Under the pieces are notes generated by a model. That model was not told the DNA's origin. It saw only the letters and a program-made list of their open reading frames with translations, and ran no database searches. From Rhodospirillaceae bacterium SYSU D60007 (GTDB lineage Bacteria > Pseudomonadota > Alphaproteobacteria > Reyranellales > Reyranellaceae), in NCBI GenBank assembly GCA_003574685.1, contig QOCQ01000024.1, positions 1-64,000 on the forward strand: a stretch of DNA of 64,000 nt, given 5' to 3'. The number at the start of each line of letters is the position of its first letter. The first letter of the stretch is position 1. Of this stretch, positions 26,344 to 34,567 are shown piece by piece. A program made the translations under genes and the position numbers.

Positions 26344-28308
26344 ATGAACTTCTCCAAAGTCCTGATCGCCAATCGCGGTGAAATTGCCTGCCGCATCGCG
26401 CGTACGGCGCACGAACTGGGCTATCGCACCGTGGCCGTGTTTTCCGAAGCCGATGCCGGGGCACTGCACGTGCTCGCCTGCGATGAAGCCGTGGGTCTGG
26501 ACGGCAATCTCGCCGCCGAAACCTATCTCAACATCGCCAGGCTGATCGACGCGGCGCGCCGCAGCGGCGCCGATGCCGTGCATCCCGGCTACGGTTTTCT
26601 TTCCGAGAACGCCGTCTTTGCGCGGGCCTGCGCCGAGGCGGGACTGGTGTTCATCGGGCCGCCGCCCGAGGCAATCGACGCCATGGGCAATAAGGCCGCG
26701 GCCAAGCGGCGCATGATCGAAGCCGGCGTTCCCTGCGTGCCCGGCTACCAGGGCGCGGACCAGCGCGACTCCACCCTCATTGCCGAGGCAAGGAAGATCG
26801 GCCTGCCGGTGATGGTGAAGGCGGCTGCCGGCGGCGGCGGGCGCGGCATGCGGCTGGTGAACGCTGAGACTGACCTGGGCGACGCGATCCGCACGGCCCG
26901 CGACGAGGCGGCCAATGCGTTCGGCTCCGGCGAGCTGATCCTGGAAAAGGCCGTCGTCGAGGCGCGCCATGTCGAGATCCAGGTCTTCGCAGACGCCCAT
27001 GGCAGCGTGGTGCATCTCGGTGAACGCGATTGCTCGATCCAGCGCCGACACCAGAAAGTTATCGAGGAGGCGCCATCGCCCGCCGTCGATGCCGCCCTGC
27101 GTCAGCGCATGGGAGCGGCCGCCATCGCCGCGGCGCGCGCCATCGGCTATCGTGGCGCCGGCACTGTCGAATTCCTGCTGGGCAAGGATGGGCGCTTCTA
27201 CTTTCTGGAGATGAATACCCGTCTCCAGGTCGAGCATCCCGTCACGGAGATGATCACCGGCCAGGATCTCGTGGCTTGGCAGTTGCGGGTTGCCGCCGGG
27301 GAGAAGCTGCCGCTGAAGCAGGAGGAGATTCGCTTCGAGGGGCATGCCATCGAGGCACGACTCTACGCCGAGGACCCGGCCAACGGCTTCCTGCCGCAGA
27401 CTGGCACGGTGGCGCTGTGGCGGCCCGCGTCAGGGCCCGGCCTGCGCACAGACCATGGCATCCGCGACGGCCATGCCATCTCGCCCTACTATGATCCCAT
27501 GATTGCGAAAGTGGTGGCGCACGGCACCACGCGTGTGGATGCCTGCCGCCGGCTGGCCCGGGCGCTGGAAGACACGGTCGTGCTGGGTCCCGTAACCAAC
27601 AAGCACTTTCTGGTGCAGCTATTGCGGCATCCGGCGTTCTTATCGGGTGATGCCAATACAAGCTTTATCGACAGCTATTTCCCGCCTGCCGCGTTGACAC
27701 CCGCCACGCCAACGCGGGCGCACTGGGCGGTGGCAGCCGGATTGTTGTACCGCACCGTACGGGATCGCGCCGGCCCGTTGCTGGGCGGCTGGCGCAATTC
27801 CAACCCTGAGCCGACGCTGCTGCGGCTGCGCGCCGGCAGCACGGTGCAGGAGGTCCGACTGGCGCCCGCCGCGGGCGGTGGCCTCAAGACCATTGTCGGC
27901 GATGCCGACGTGCTGATTCACATCGGCCGTCACGAAGACGGGCGCGTGCGCTTTGCCATTGAGGGCGTGTGGCGCACCGCGCATGCGCAGGTGGCCGATG
28001 GTTCATGGCTGATCGAGCTGGGCGGGCTGGCTTTCGCGATTGCGGACGTAACGCACGACGCACCGGAAGGCGCCGATGCCGCCGGTGACGGCACCCTGCG
28101 CGCACCCATGGATGGCCGCATCGTGGTGGTGAAGGTCGCAACCGGCGATGCCGTCGTGCGCGGCCAGACCCTGATGGTGCTGGAAGCCATGAAGATGCAG
28201 CACCAGATCCGCGCGGCATCCGACGGCACCGTCGCCTCGCTGCCCGTGAAGGAGGGCGAGCAGGTCGCCGCCCGCACGGTCCTCGCCACCCTGACCCCGT
28301 CGGACTGA
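26344..28308 (+). CDS. Acyl-CoA carboxylase biotin carboxylase/biotin carrier (alpha) subunit, GCC/MCC type
   Basis: This 654-residue subunit carboxylates its own biotin with ATP and bicarbonate. The biotin carboxylase domain spans residues 1-450: I-A-N-R-G-E-I-A, the ATP-grasp glycine loop K-A-A-A-G-G-G-G-R-G-M, and E-M-N-T-R-L-Q-V-E-H-P-V-T-E from E289. The BT linker follows, then the C-terminal carrier domain with biotinyl lysine K617 in E-A-M-K-M. Length fits MCC/GCC alpha subunits. It closes the atu-like operon and pairs with the beta subunit at 21238. Other possible partners (propionyl-CoA) are less likely given the neighbours. Confidence 0.88.
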   Translation: MNFSKVLIANRGEIACRIARTAHELGYRTVAVFSEADAGALHVLACDEAVGLDGNLAAETYLNIARLIDAARRSGADAVHPGYGFLSENAVFARACAEAGLVFIGPPPEAIDAMGNKAAAKRRMIEAGVPCVPGYQGADQRDSTLIAEARKIGLPVMVKAAAGGGGRGMRLVNAETDLGDAIRTARDEAANAFGSGELILEKAVVEARHVEIQVFADAHGSVVHLGERDCSIQRRHQKVIEEAPSPAVDAALRQRMGAAAIAAARAIGYRGAGTVEFLLGKDGRFYFLEMNTRLQVEHPVTEMITGQDLVAWQLRVAAGEKLPLKQEEIRFEGHAIEARLYAEDPANGFLPQTGTVALWRPASGPGLRTDHGIRDGHAISPYYDPMIAKVVAHGTTRVDACRRLARALEDTVVLGPVTNKHFLVQLLRHPAFLSGDANTSFIDSYFPPAALTPATPTRAHWAVAAGLLYRTVRDRAGPLLGGWRNSNPEPTLLRLRAGSTVQEVRLAPAAGGGLKTIVGDADVLIHIGRHEDGRVRFAIEGVWRTAHAQVADGSWLIELGGLAFAIADVTHDAPEGADAAGDGTLRAPMDGRIVVVKVATGDAVVRGQTLMVLEAMKMQHQIRAASDGTVASLPVKEGEQVAARTVLATLTPSD

Positions 28309-28347
28309 GCCAGCCGCCGGAGCATTCCTCACAGGAGCGAACGGACA

Positions 28348-29751
28348 TTGACAAATCCCGCATTCGTGCGGACCCTTACTGCTATGGCCAAGGCATCGAC
28401 GTGCATTGTTTCCGGTCGCACCCAGGCGGCCCTTTCCCTCGCCCTGATCATCATCGCCGCCGGAGGTGACCCGGCCACAGCCCAGACCGCCGACCCGGCG
28501 CTCAAGGAAGCCATCAGGCAGTTCAACCTCAGCCCGACCTGCCGGCGCACCTACCAGAAGTACCTGAAGGCAGGGGCCATTCGCGCCTTTGCCACCAACC
28601 GGCGCGGCCAATGCGGCTATGCCGCCAACTACCGCACCCCCGAAACCGCGCAGGTGGCGGCCATCGGCTTCTGCCAGCGCGGCAATGCCGAAGGCTGTAC
28701 GATCGTGGCCACCTTTGCGGGAAGGTCGGCCAGCCATCGCGACGGCGCCGAAGCACCCGGCGCGATCCTCTGGCCGCCCGACACGCCGGCTGACGAGCCA
28801 CAGGACGCCGCCGCGCTGGGCCTCAATGCCGCATGCCGTGACTCCTACGCGACCTACTTGCTCGGCGCGCCGCCGCGGGCCTTTGCGCGCAGCGCCGATG
28901 GCCGCTGCGGCCACGCCACAGGCCATCGCACCATCGCCGAAGCGCGCAAGGCCGCTATCGAGCAATGCGGCAGGCTGGTCCGCCCGGCTTGCGAGATCGT
29001 GGCGTCCGCCGAACCGGCCTTCATGCCGGACGGACTGCAAAGCGCGATCCAGCCGCTGTCTCTCGATCCTCTGTTCCGGCTGCACGGACCGGCGCGCGCC
29101 GCCGGGGCCATTATCTGGAGCCACGGCCGGTCCGTTACACCGGAAGGCCGCCGTGCCGATCGCCGCACGGCGCCGACGGCAACGATCATCCGCGCGCTCG
29201 GCAACGCCGGCTGGGACGTCTATCGCGCCAATCGCGCGCCGCTCGACGACACCAACAACTGGGGTTCCGCCGCCATCACCATGGGTGTCGAAAAGCTGCG
29301 CGCGCTGGGCTACGGCAAGATCGTCCTTGCCGGCCAGTCCGCCGGCGGCTGGATCGCGCTCACCGCCATGGACCGCATCAACGGGCTGCACGCCGTCATT
29401 GCGCTGGCGCCTGCATCGCACGGCAACCGCAACGTTCAGACGACCCGGCGCGCGACGGCACTCAAGGAGTTCGATGCCCTGCTGGCGCGCCGCCATTCGC
29501 CGGAAACGCGGGTGGTGATCGCCCTGCTCGAGAACGACGACTACGATCCCGACCCTGATGAGCGCGCACGCATCGCCAGCGAGCGCGCGCAGGAGCCCGG
29601 CATGCCGCTGCTGCTGATCGACCGGCCGGGCGGCATCGCCGGGCACACTGCCGGCACGGGGTTGCCGATGGCGCAGCGCTTCGGCATCTGCCTGCGCGAT
29701 TTCGTGATGCGCCCCACGGTACCCGCCGGCGTCACGACCTGCCCGCAGTAG
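28348..29751 (+). CDS. Exported two-repeat (DUF4189-like) protein fused to an alpha/beta hydrolase domain
   Basis: The protein has 467 residues from a TTG at 28348 (AGGAG 10 bp upstream); ATG 28384 is an alternative. A hydrophobic segment at about 26-39 followed by A-T-A-Q suggests export. Two 57-residue repeats follow (65-121 and 163-219), each with four Cys at the same places, R-A-F-A and R-T-x-E-A, resembling DUF4189-type modules. The C-terminal half has the nucleophile elbow G-Q-S-A-G-G (S331), an acidic N-D-D-Y-D and a late G-H. This suggests a serine hydrolase with disulphide-bonded domains in the periplasm. The substrate is unknown. It stands after the atu-like operon and convergent with GST. 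Confidence 0.7.
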   Translation: MTNPAFVRTLTAMAKASTCIVSGRTQAALSLALIIIAAGGDPATAQTADPALKEAIRQFNLSPTCRRTYQKYLKAGAIRAFATNRRGQCGYAANYRTPETAQVAAIGFCQRGNAEGCTIVATFAGRSASHRDGAEAPGAILWPPDTPADEPQDAAALGLNAACRDSYATYLLGAPPRAFARSADGRCGHATGHRTIAEARKAAIEQCGRLVRPACEIVASAEPAFMPDGLQSAIQPLSLDPLFRLHGPARAAGAIIWSHGRSVTPEGRRADRRTAPTATIIRALGNAGWDVYRANRAPLDDTNNWGSAAITMGVEKLRALGYGKIVLAGQSAGGWIALTAMDRINGLHAVIALAPASHGNRNVQTTRRATALKEFDALLARRHSPETRVVIALLENDDYDPDPDERARIASERAQEPGMPLLLIDRPGGIAGHTAGTGLPMAQRFGICLRDFVMRPTVPAGVTTCPQ

Positions 29752-29764
29752 CTACCTGCTACTG
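29745..29764. terminator. Short hairpin between convergent hydrolase and GST genes
   Basis: CAGTAG pairs with CTACTG across seven bases, spanning the 7-bp gap between the two stop codons. The stem is only 6 bp with no T-run, so it is a weak candidate for a shared 3' end. Confidence 0.25.
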
Positions 29765-30424
29765 GTCCGGCTCGAGCGGCGAGCGGGTCGCCTGCACCGA
29801 CGGCCGCTCTGCCATGGCCGCGCGCCAGCGTTCGACGCCGGGATAGACCGCCAGCAGCCCTGCACCCTCTTGGGCCAAACGCAGCAGGGCGATCATGGGA
29901 TAGACGTGCAGGTCGGCAAGGCTGAGGGCGGACCCGCCGAGCCACGGGCCGGCGGCGAGTGCTTCTTCGAAGACGCCGAGGCAGGTGCGGGCGCGTGGCA
30001 GGGCCGCGGCAATACGCGCCTCATCTGATTGCCGGCCCTGTACGGGCGCGCGCACGCGTTCGACGAAGATATCCCACACCATCGTGCGGTAGGCGTAGCT
30101 GTCGGCGATGCTGATAAGCTGGTTGACGCGCGCTCGGGCACGGGTGTCGGCGGGCAGCAGCGCCGGGCCGTCAAATGCTTCATCGACGTAGCGGCTGATC
30201 GCGCCGCTTTCGTAAAGCCGGAAGCCGTCATGTTCGAAAGCGGGAATGCGCGCGAAGGGCTGGCGCGCAAGATACCCGGCCGTCGGTCCGCCCGGCGCGA
30301 AGATGTCCACTTCCTCGAGCCGGTAGGCAACGCCCTTCTCATCCAGCGCCAAACGCACAATGCGCGTGTAGACGCTGTAGCGGGCGCCAAAGACAATCGG
30401 CTGGCCGGCGGCTGCGGGTGACAT
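29759..30424 (-). CDS. Glutathione S-transferase family protein
   Basis: This 221-residue cytosolic protein has the two-domain GST layout. The thioredoxin-like N-domain begins F-G-A-R-Y-S-V-Y-T-R-I-V-R-L-A-L, with the cis-proline segment F-A-R-I-P-A-F and the glutathione gamma-Glu site Y-E-S-G-A-I. The helical C-domain has S-L-A-D-L-H-V-Y-P, the N-capping box. Residue S12 or Y11 would activate glutathione. It is divergent from the importer operon at 30484 (59 bp gap). The specific substrate is not predictable. Confidence 0.88.
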   Translation of the reverse strand: MSPAAAGQPIVFGARYSVYTRIVRLALDEKGVAYRLEEVDIFAPGGPTAGYLARQPFARIPAFEHDGFRLYESGAISRYVDEAFDGPALLPADTRARARVNQLISIADSYAYRTMVWDIFVERVRAPVQGRQSDEARIAAALPRARTCLGVFEEALAAGPWLGGSALSLADLHVYPMIALLRLAQEGAGLLAVYPGVERWRAAMAERPSVQATRSPLEPDQ

Positions 30425-30483
30425 GTCTGCGTTGAACCGCTAGTTTCCTCGTCGAATCGGAAGAAGCCACCTCGGGGAGGAGC

Positions 30484-31509
30484 ATGCGCATCAGGCTCGT
30501 CGCGGCACTGGCCGCCCTAGTGACATTCGGTCCGGCACTGACCGCTGGCGCCCAGGAAAAGGTTTCGATCGCCGCCCTTCGGTTCGTCTCCTCGGCACCG
30601 ATCTTCATAGCCATGGAGAAAGGCTACTTCAAGGAACAGGGCCTGGACGTGGAGTTCAAGTTCTTCGACGCCGCGCAGCCGATCGCGGTGGCCGTGGCGG
30701 CGGGCAATGCCGATCTGGGGATCACCGGCCTGACTGGCGGTTTCTATAATCTCGCCGGCAAGGGTGCGATGAAGATCATCGCGTCGCAGTCGCGCGAGGA
30801 GCCGGGGTACGACTTTGTTGCGTACGTCGCCAGCAAGAAGGCGTACGACGCGGGCTTCAAGGACCCGGGCAAGTTCCCTGGCAAGACCATCGGCATCACC
30901 CAGGTCGGCTCTACGTTCCACTACATGCTGGGCATGCTGGCCGAGAAGCGCGGCTTCAAGCTGACGGAAGTCACCCTGAAACCGCTGCAGTCCATTGCCA
31001 ATGTCACGGCGGCACTGAAAGGCGAGCAGGTGGACGGCGTGCTGCTGCCGGCCAACAACGCCTATGCGGTCGAGAAGGACGGCGCCGGCAAGATCATCGG
31101 CTGGGTGCACCAGGAGACGCCGTGGCAGCTCGGCGCGCTCTTTGCGGGCACAGGCGTGATTGAAGAGCGCCGGCCAGTGGTCGAGAAGTTCGTGGCGGCC
31201 TATGTCAAGGCCTGCGCCGACTATGCCGACGCCTTCCTGCAGCGCGACGCTGCCGGCAAGCGAACCTTCGGTTCCAAGGCCGATGCCCTGATCCCGATCA
31301 TCCAGAAATATGTCGAACCGAAACCTTCGGCGGAGCAGGTCAAGGCAAGCGCCTCCTATATCGATCCGAAGGGACGCCTGCTGGTGAAGAACATCCATGA
31401 ACAGGTTGCCTGGTACCAGGCGCAGGGCATGGTGGCGCGCGATGTCGATGCGGCGAAAATCCTCGACCTGTCCTTTGTGAAGGACCATCTCGATGTGCCG
31501 AAGCGATAG
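30484..31509 (+). CDS. ABC transporter substrate-binding protein (NMT1/SsuA/ThiY-like)
   Basis: This 341-residue periplasmic binding protein starts with a Sec signal peptide (hydrophobic A-A-L-A-A-L-V-T-F, cleavage near A-G-A/Q-E, residue 23-24). The mature part opens V-S-I-A-A-L-R-F-V-S-S-A-P-I-F-I-A-M-E-K-G-Y-F, with G-L-D-V-E-F-K-F as in the NMT1/SsuA family that binds sulfonates, taurine, nitrate or thiamine precursors. GGGGAGG precedes the ATG. It is the first gene of a three-gene importer (2 bp to the ATPase). The ligand is unknown. Confidence 0.88.
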   Translation: MRIRLVAALAALVTFGPALTAGAQEKVSIAALRFVSSAPIFIAMEKGYFKEQGLDVEFKFFDAAQPIAVAVAAGNADLGITGLTGGFYNLAGKGAMKIIASQSREEPGYDFVAYVASKKAYDAGFKDPGKFPGKTIGITQVGSTFHYMLGMLAEKRGFKLTEVTLKPLQSIANVTAALKGEQVDGVLLPANNAYAVEKDGAGKIIGWVHQETPWQLGALFAGTGVIEERRPVVEKFVAAYVKACADYADAFLQRDAAGKRTFGSKADALIPIIQKYVEPKPSAEQVKASASYIDPKGRLLVKNIHEQVAWYQAQGMVARDVDAAKILDLSFVKDHLDVPKR

Positions 31510-31511
31510 GC

Positions 31512-32285
31512 ATGGATCTGCGTCTGGAGGGAATCACCCATTCCTATGACGGCCTGCTGGCGCTCGACGGCATCGACCTGGAGGTGCGCGACGGCGAGAC
31601 GGTGGCGATCATCGGGCCCTCGGGTTGCGGCAAGTCGACCCTGCTGGGAATCGTTGGCGGCCTGCTGAAACCGTCCGCCGGCCGGGTGCTGGCGATTGGC
31701 GCGCCGCGTGCCGATTCGCTCAACCCCTTCACCTACGTCTTTCAGGACTTCGCCCTGCTGCCCTGGCGCAACGTGGCCGCAAATGTGGCACTAGCGCTGG
31801 AGCATCATGGCCTTTCGCGTGCCGAGCGGCGGGAGCGCGTGGCCGCGGCGCTGGCGCTCACCGGGCTCGGCGAATTCGCTGCGGCATTGCCAAAACAGCT
31901 CTCCGGCGGAATGCGCCAGCGGGTGGGCATCGCCCGCGCACTGGTGGTGCGGCCGGCCGTGCTGCTGCTCGACGAGCCGCTGTCGGCGCTGGATGCGCAG
32001 ACACGCGAGCTGCTGATGGAGGACCTGCTGGCGATCTGGGCGCGCGAACGCTCGACCCGCCTCTATGTGACGCACAATCTCGACGAGGCCGCACGGCTGG
32101 CCGACCGGGTCATTGTGCTGTCCCGCCGTCCCGGCCGCATCCGCGAGATCGTGCGCATCGACATGCCGGTCGCCGAGCGCGGCGCGCCAACCGCGCTGCC
32201 GGTGGTGGCGGGCGTGCGCGAGAAGCTGTGGGCGCTGATCCGCGATGAAGCCCGCGACGCCGAGCGCGAGGTGCAGCATGGCTGA
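31512..32285 (+). CDS. ABC transporter ATP-binding protein (SsuB/TauB-like)
   Basis: This 257-residue cytosolic ATPase has Walker A G-P-S-G-C-G-K-S-T at 35-43, the signature [15 protein letters not shown], Walker B V-L-L-L-D-E-P and a downstream switch His (V-T-H-N-L-D-E-A). The Q-loop context F-Q-D-F-A-L-L-P-W-R is typical of the nitrate/sulfonate/taurine importers. It overlaps the permease by 8 bp and powers the system of the 30484-33066 operon. Confidence 0.92.
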   Translation: MDLRLEGITHSYDGLLALDGIDLEVRDGETVAIIGPSGCGKSTLLGIVGGLLKPSAGRVLAIGAPRADSLNPFTYVFQDFALLPWRNVAANVALALEHHGLSRAERRERVAAALALTGLGEFAAALPKQLSGGMRQRVGIARALVVRPAVLLLDEPLSALDAQTRELLMEDLLAIWARERSTRLYVTHNLDEAARLADRVIVLSRRPGRIREIVRIDMPVAERGAPTALPVVAGVREKLWALIRDEARDAEREVQHG

Positions 32286-33066
32286 CGCGGCGCCCGTTAC
32301 GTTTCGTGGCGGCGGCTTTCATCCACGTCCACAGCGCCTGGTGCCCGTAGCAGTGTTCGTGGCCGTCATCGGCCTGTGGCAGTTCGCGTCATGGCGGGGC
32401 TGGCTGCCGGCGCTGTTCCTGCCCAGCCCGTGGGAGATCGTCACCGCGCTGGGCGGCATGATCAGCGATGGCAGCCTTGGCCGGCATGTCGGAGCCTCGC
32501 TGATGCGCATCGCGCTGGGCTGGGTGCTGGGCACGGCTGCCGGTCTCGCGATCGGGCTGGCGATGGGGATCTTCTCGGTCGCGCGCGCCGCGGGCCTGCC
32601 GGTCGTCTCGGCGCTGTTCCCGATCCCCAAGATCGCGTTGCTGCCGCTGTTCATTCTTTGGTTCGGGATCGGCGAGCCGTCCAAGGTGGCGACCATCGGC
32701 TTCGGTGTCTTCTTCCCCACCGTCATTGCCGCCTACACGGCCTGCGATTCGGTGCCGCGCAACCTGATCCGCATGGCTCAGAGCTTCGGCCTGCCGCCTG
32801 CCGCCATCGTCTGGAAGATCCTCGTACCGGGTGCCATGCCGGGCATCCTCGCCGGCTTCCGCATCACCGCCTCGATCGCGCTGATTCTGGTGGTAGCGGC
32901 CGAAATGATCGGCGCGCAGTACGGCATCGGCGCCTTCATCCTGAGCGCCGGCAACCTGAACCAGATCGACCATCTGCTGGCCGGCGTGACGCTGCTGTCG
33001 CTGCTGGGGCTGGCGGTCAGCGCCGTGCTGGGGGCGGTCGAGCGCGCCGTGCTGCGCTGGCGTTGA
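32278..33066 (+). CDS. ABC transporter permease (SsuC/TauC-like)
   Basis: This 262-residue inner-membrane permease has six hydrophobic helices, from V-P-V-A-V-F-V-A-V-I-G-L-W-Q to L-L-G-L-A-V-S-A-V-L. F-P-I-P-K-I-A-L-L-P-L-F-I-L-W-F-G-I-G-E and the EAA coupling loop A-Q-S-F-G-L-P-P-A-A-I-V-W-K-I-L-V-P are typical of the BPD_transp_1 subgroup that includes SsuC, TauC and ThiX. ATG 32278 lies within the end of the ATPase gene. With the binding protein and ATPase it makes a complete importer. Confidence 0.92.
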   Translation: MADAAPVTFRGGGFHPRPQRLVPVAVFVAVIGLWQFASWRGWLPALFLPSPWEIVTALGGMISDGSLGRHVGASLMRIALGWVLGTAAGLAIGLAMGIFSVARAAGLPVVSALFPIPKIALLPLFILWFGIGEPSKVATIGFGVFFPTVIAAYTACDSVPRNLIRMAQSFGLPPAAIVWKILVPGAMPGILAGFRITASIALILVVAAEMIGAQYGIGAFILSAGNLNQIDHLLAGVTLLSLLGLAVSAVLGAVERAVLRWR

Positions 33067-33134
33067 TCGTCGGGGAAACCGGTAGCGCAGGGCGGAATTG
33101 TTTGGTACGCCACCAATCAGAAAAGGGAGGTCTC

Positions 33135-34394
33135 ATGTCCAATACGATCCGCCGCGCGGGCCTTACCCGTCGCACGCTCGCCACCGGGGCTGCCGCCGGC
33201 GCCGCCCTGCTCGGCGCGCCGCTGCCGCTGCGCCACGCACTGGCGCAGGACAAGTTCGATTTGCGGGTCGCGGTGCTGCTGCCGCTGTCGGGCGTGCAGG
33301 CGCAGATCGGCCAGGCCTGCATGCGCGGCGCCGAGCTGGCCAATGACGTCTTCGCCGACATGAAGATCCCGGCGAAGCTCGACATTATGCGCTACGATAC
33401 CGAATCGAGCGCTGATGTGGCGCGCACCCAGGCCGAGAAGGCGATCGCCTCGGGCGCGCATATCCTGACCGGCGCGTTCGACTCGGGCCATACCATGGCG
33501 GTGGCGCAGGTGACTGAGCAGCGGACGGTGCCGCTGGTCGTCAACATCGCGGCCACGCCGCAGCTCACCGAGTCCGGCTTCAAGTATCTGGTGCGGAACT
33601 TCCCGACGGCACCGATGCTGGTCACCGGCGCGCTCACCCTGCAGAAGGACCTGTTCGCCGCCACCGGCAAGACGCCGAAGACCGCCGTCCTGATGTCGGT
33701 CAACGACACGTTCGGCGAAGCAATGATGAAGGCGATCCCAGGCCTCGCCAAGAAACTGGAGATGCCCTACGAGATCGTCGAAGTGATCTCCTACGATCCG
33801 CGTGCCAAGGATTTGTCGGCTGAGGTGGCCAAGGCCAAGGCGACGAAGGCCGAGCTGGTGATGCCGGTCAGCCGTCTGAACGACGCCAAGCTTTTGATCC
33901 AGGAGATGGTCAAGCAGCAATACGAGCCGATGGGCATCGTCAATCCCGGTGCGCCGGGGCTGTACGAGTACGATTTCCTCAAGACCATGGGCAAGTACGC
34001 CAACTTCCACGTCTCGAACGTGCCGTGGCTGAACCCCAAATCCCCCATGACCCAGGCGCTCGAGAAGCGCTTCGCGGCCAAGTACAAGGACGGCCACCTC
34101 GACATCAATGTCGGCTTCACCTTCGAGGCGCTGCTGGTTGCGGCTGACGCCTGGCTGCGCGCCAAGTCGCATGCCGGCACAGCCCTGATGGAGGCGCTGC
34201 GGCGCACCGACATCAAGGAGCACGTGACCACCGGCGGTCCCATCCAGTTCGACAGCAAGGGCCAGAACGTCAATATCCGAGCCGCCGCTGTGCAGAACCT
34301 GAAGAACAAGCCGACCGTGGTGCTGCCGCCCGAATTTGCCATCGCCAAGCCGGTGTTCCCGATGCCGGGCTGGCGATCCAAGGAACGCGGCTAG
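33135..34394 (+). CDS. ABC transporter substrate-binding protein (Leu/Ile/Val-type, periplasmic-binding-protein fold I)
   Basis: This 419-residue periplasmic protein has a probable Tat signal (L-T-R-R-T-L-A-T-G-A-A-A-G-A-A-L-L, cleavage near A-L-A-Q-D). The mature part starts L-R-V-A-V-L-L-P-L-S-G-V-Q-A-Q-I-G-Q and continues A-E-L-A-N-D, as in LivK/Peripla_BP_6 proteins. It lies between the SsuABC-like operon (68 bp) and a second LivK-like gene (173 bp), and carries its own AGGGAGG. It probably delivers an alternative ligand to the LivHMGF permease downstream; that sharing is inferred. Confidence 0.88.
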   Translation: MSNTIRRAGLTRRTLATGAAAGAALLGAPLPLRHALAQDKFDLRVAVLLPLSGVQAQIGQACMRGAELANDVFADMKIPAKLDIMRYDTESSADVARTQAEKAIASGAHILTGAFDSGHTMAVAQVTEQRTVPLVVNIAATPQLTESGFKYLVRNFPTAPMLVTGALTLQKDLFAATGKTPKTAVLMSVNDTFGEAMMKAIPGLAKKLEMPYEIVEVISYDPRAKDLSAEVAKAKATKAELVMPVSRLNDAKLLIQEMVKQQYEPMGIVNPGAPGLYEYDFLKTMGKYANFHVSNVPWLNPKSPMTQALEKRFAAKYKDGHLDINVGFTFEALLVAADAWLRAKSHAGTALMEALRRTDIKEHVTTGGPIQFDSKGQNVNIRAAAVQNLKNKPTVVLPPEFAIAKPVFPMPGWRSKERG

Positions 34395-34567
34395 GTTTCG
34401 TACGCGCCAGCTTCCCGTCCGGCGAGCCCGGGTGTAGGTTGATCCGGAGAGCAGCCGCTTGCGTGCGCGCCGGCATTGACCGACGGGCCGCCTGAGTCAT
34501 CGCCTGCATACATACCGCTTCGACTGTCCTGTGCGTATCCCGCGTTGCAACAACAAGGGAGGAAGCC

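Noticed and set aside
20238-28308. Assignment as a leucine (liu) operon
   Set aside because: No HMG-CoA lyase, the dehydrogenases look AtuD-like and not isovaleryl-CoA-type, and gene order is that of atu; not fully excluded without phylogeny.
34395-34567. Promoter with TTGACC at 34476
   Set aside because: No acceptable -10 hexamer at 16-18 bp spacing; left unannotated.
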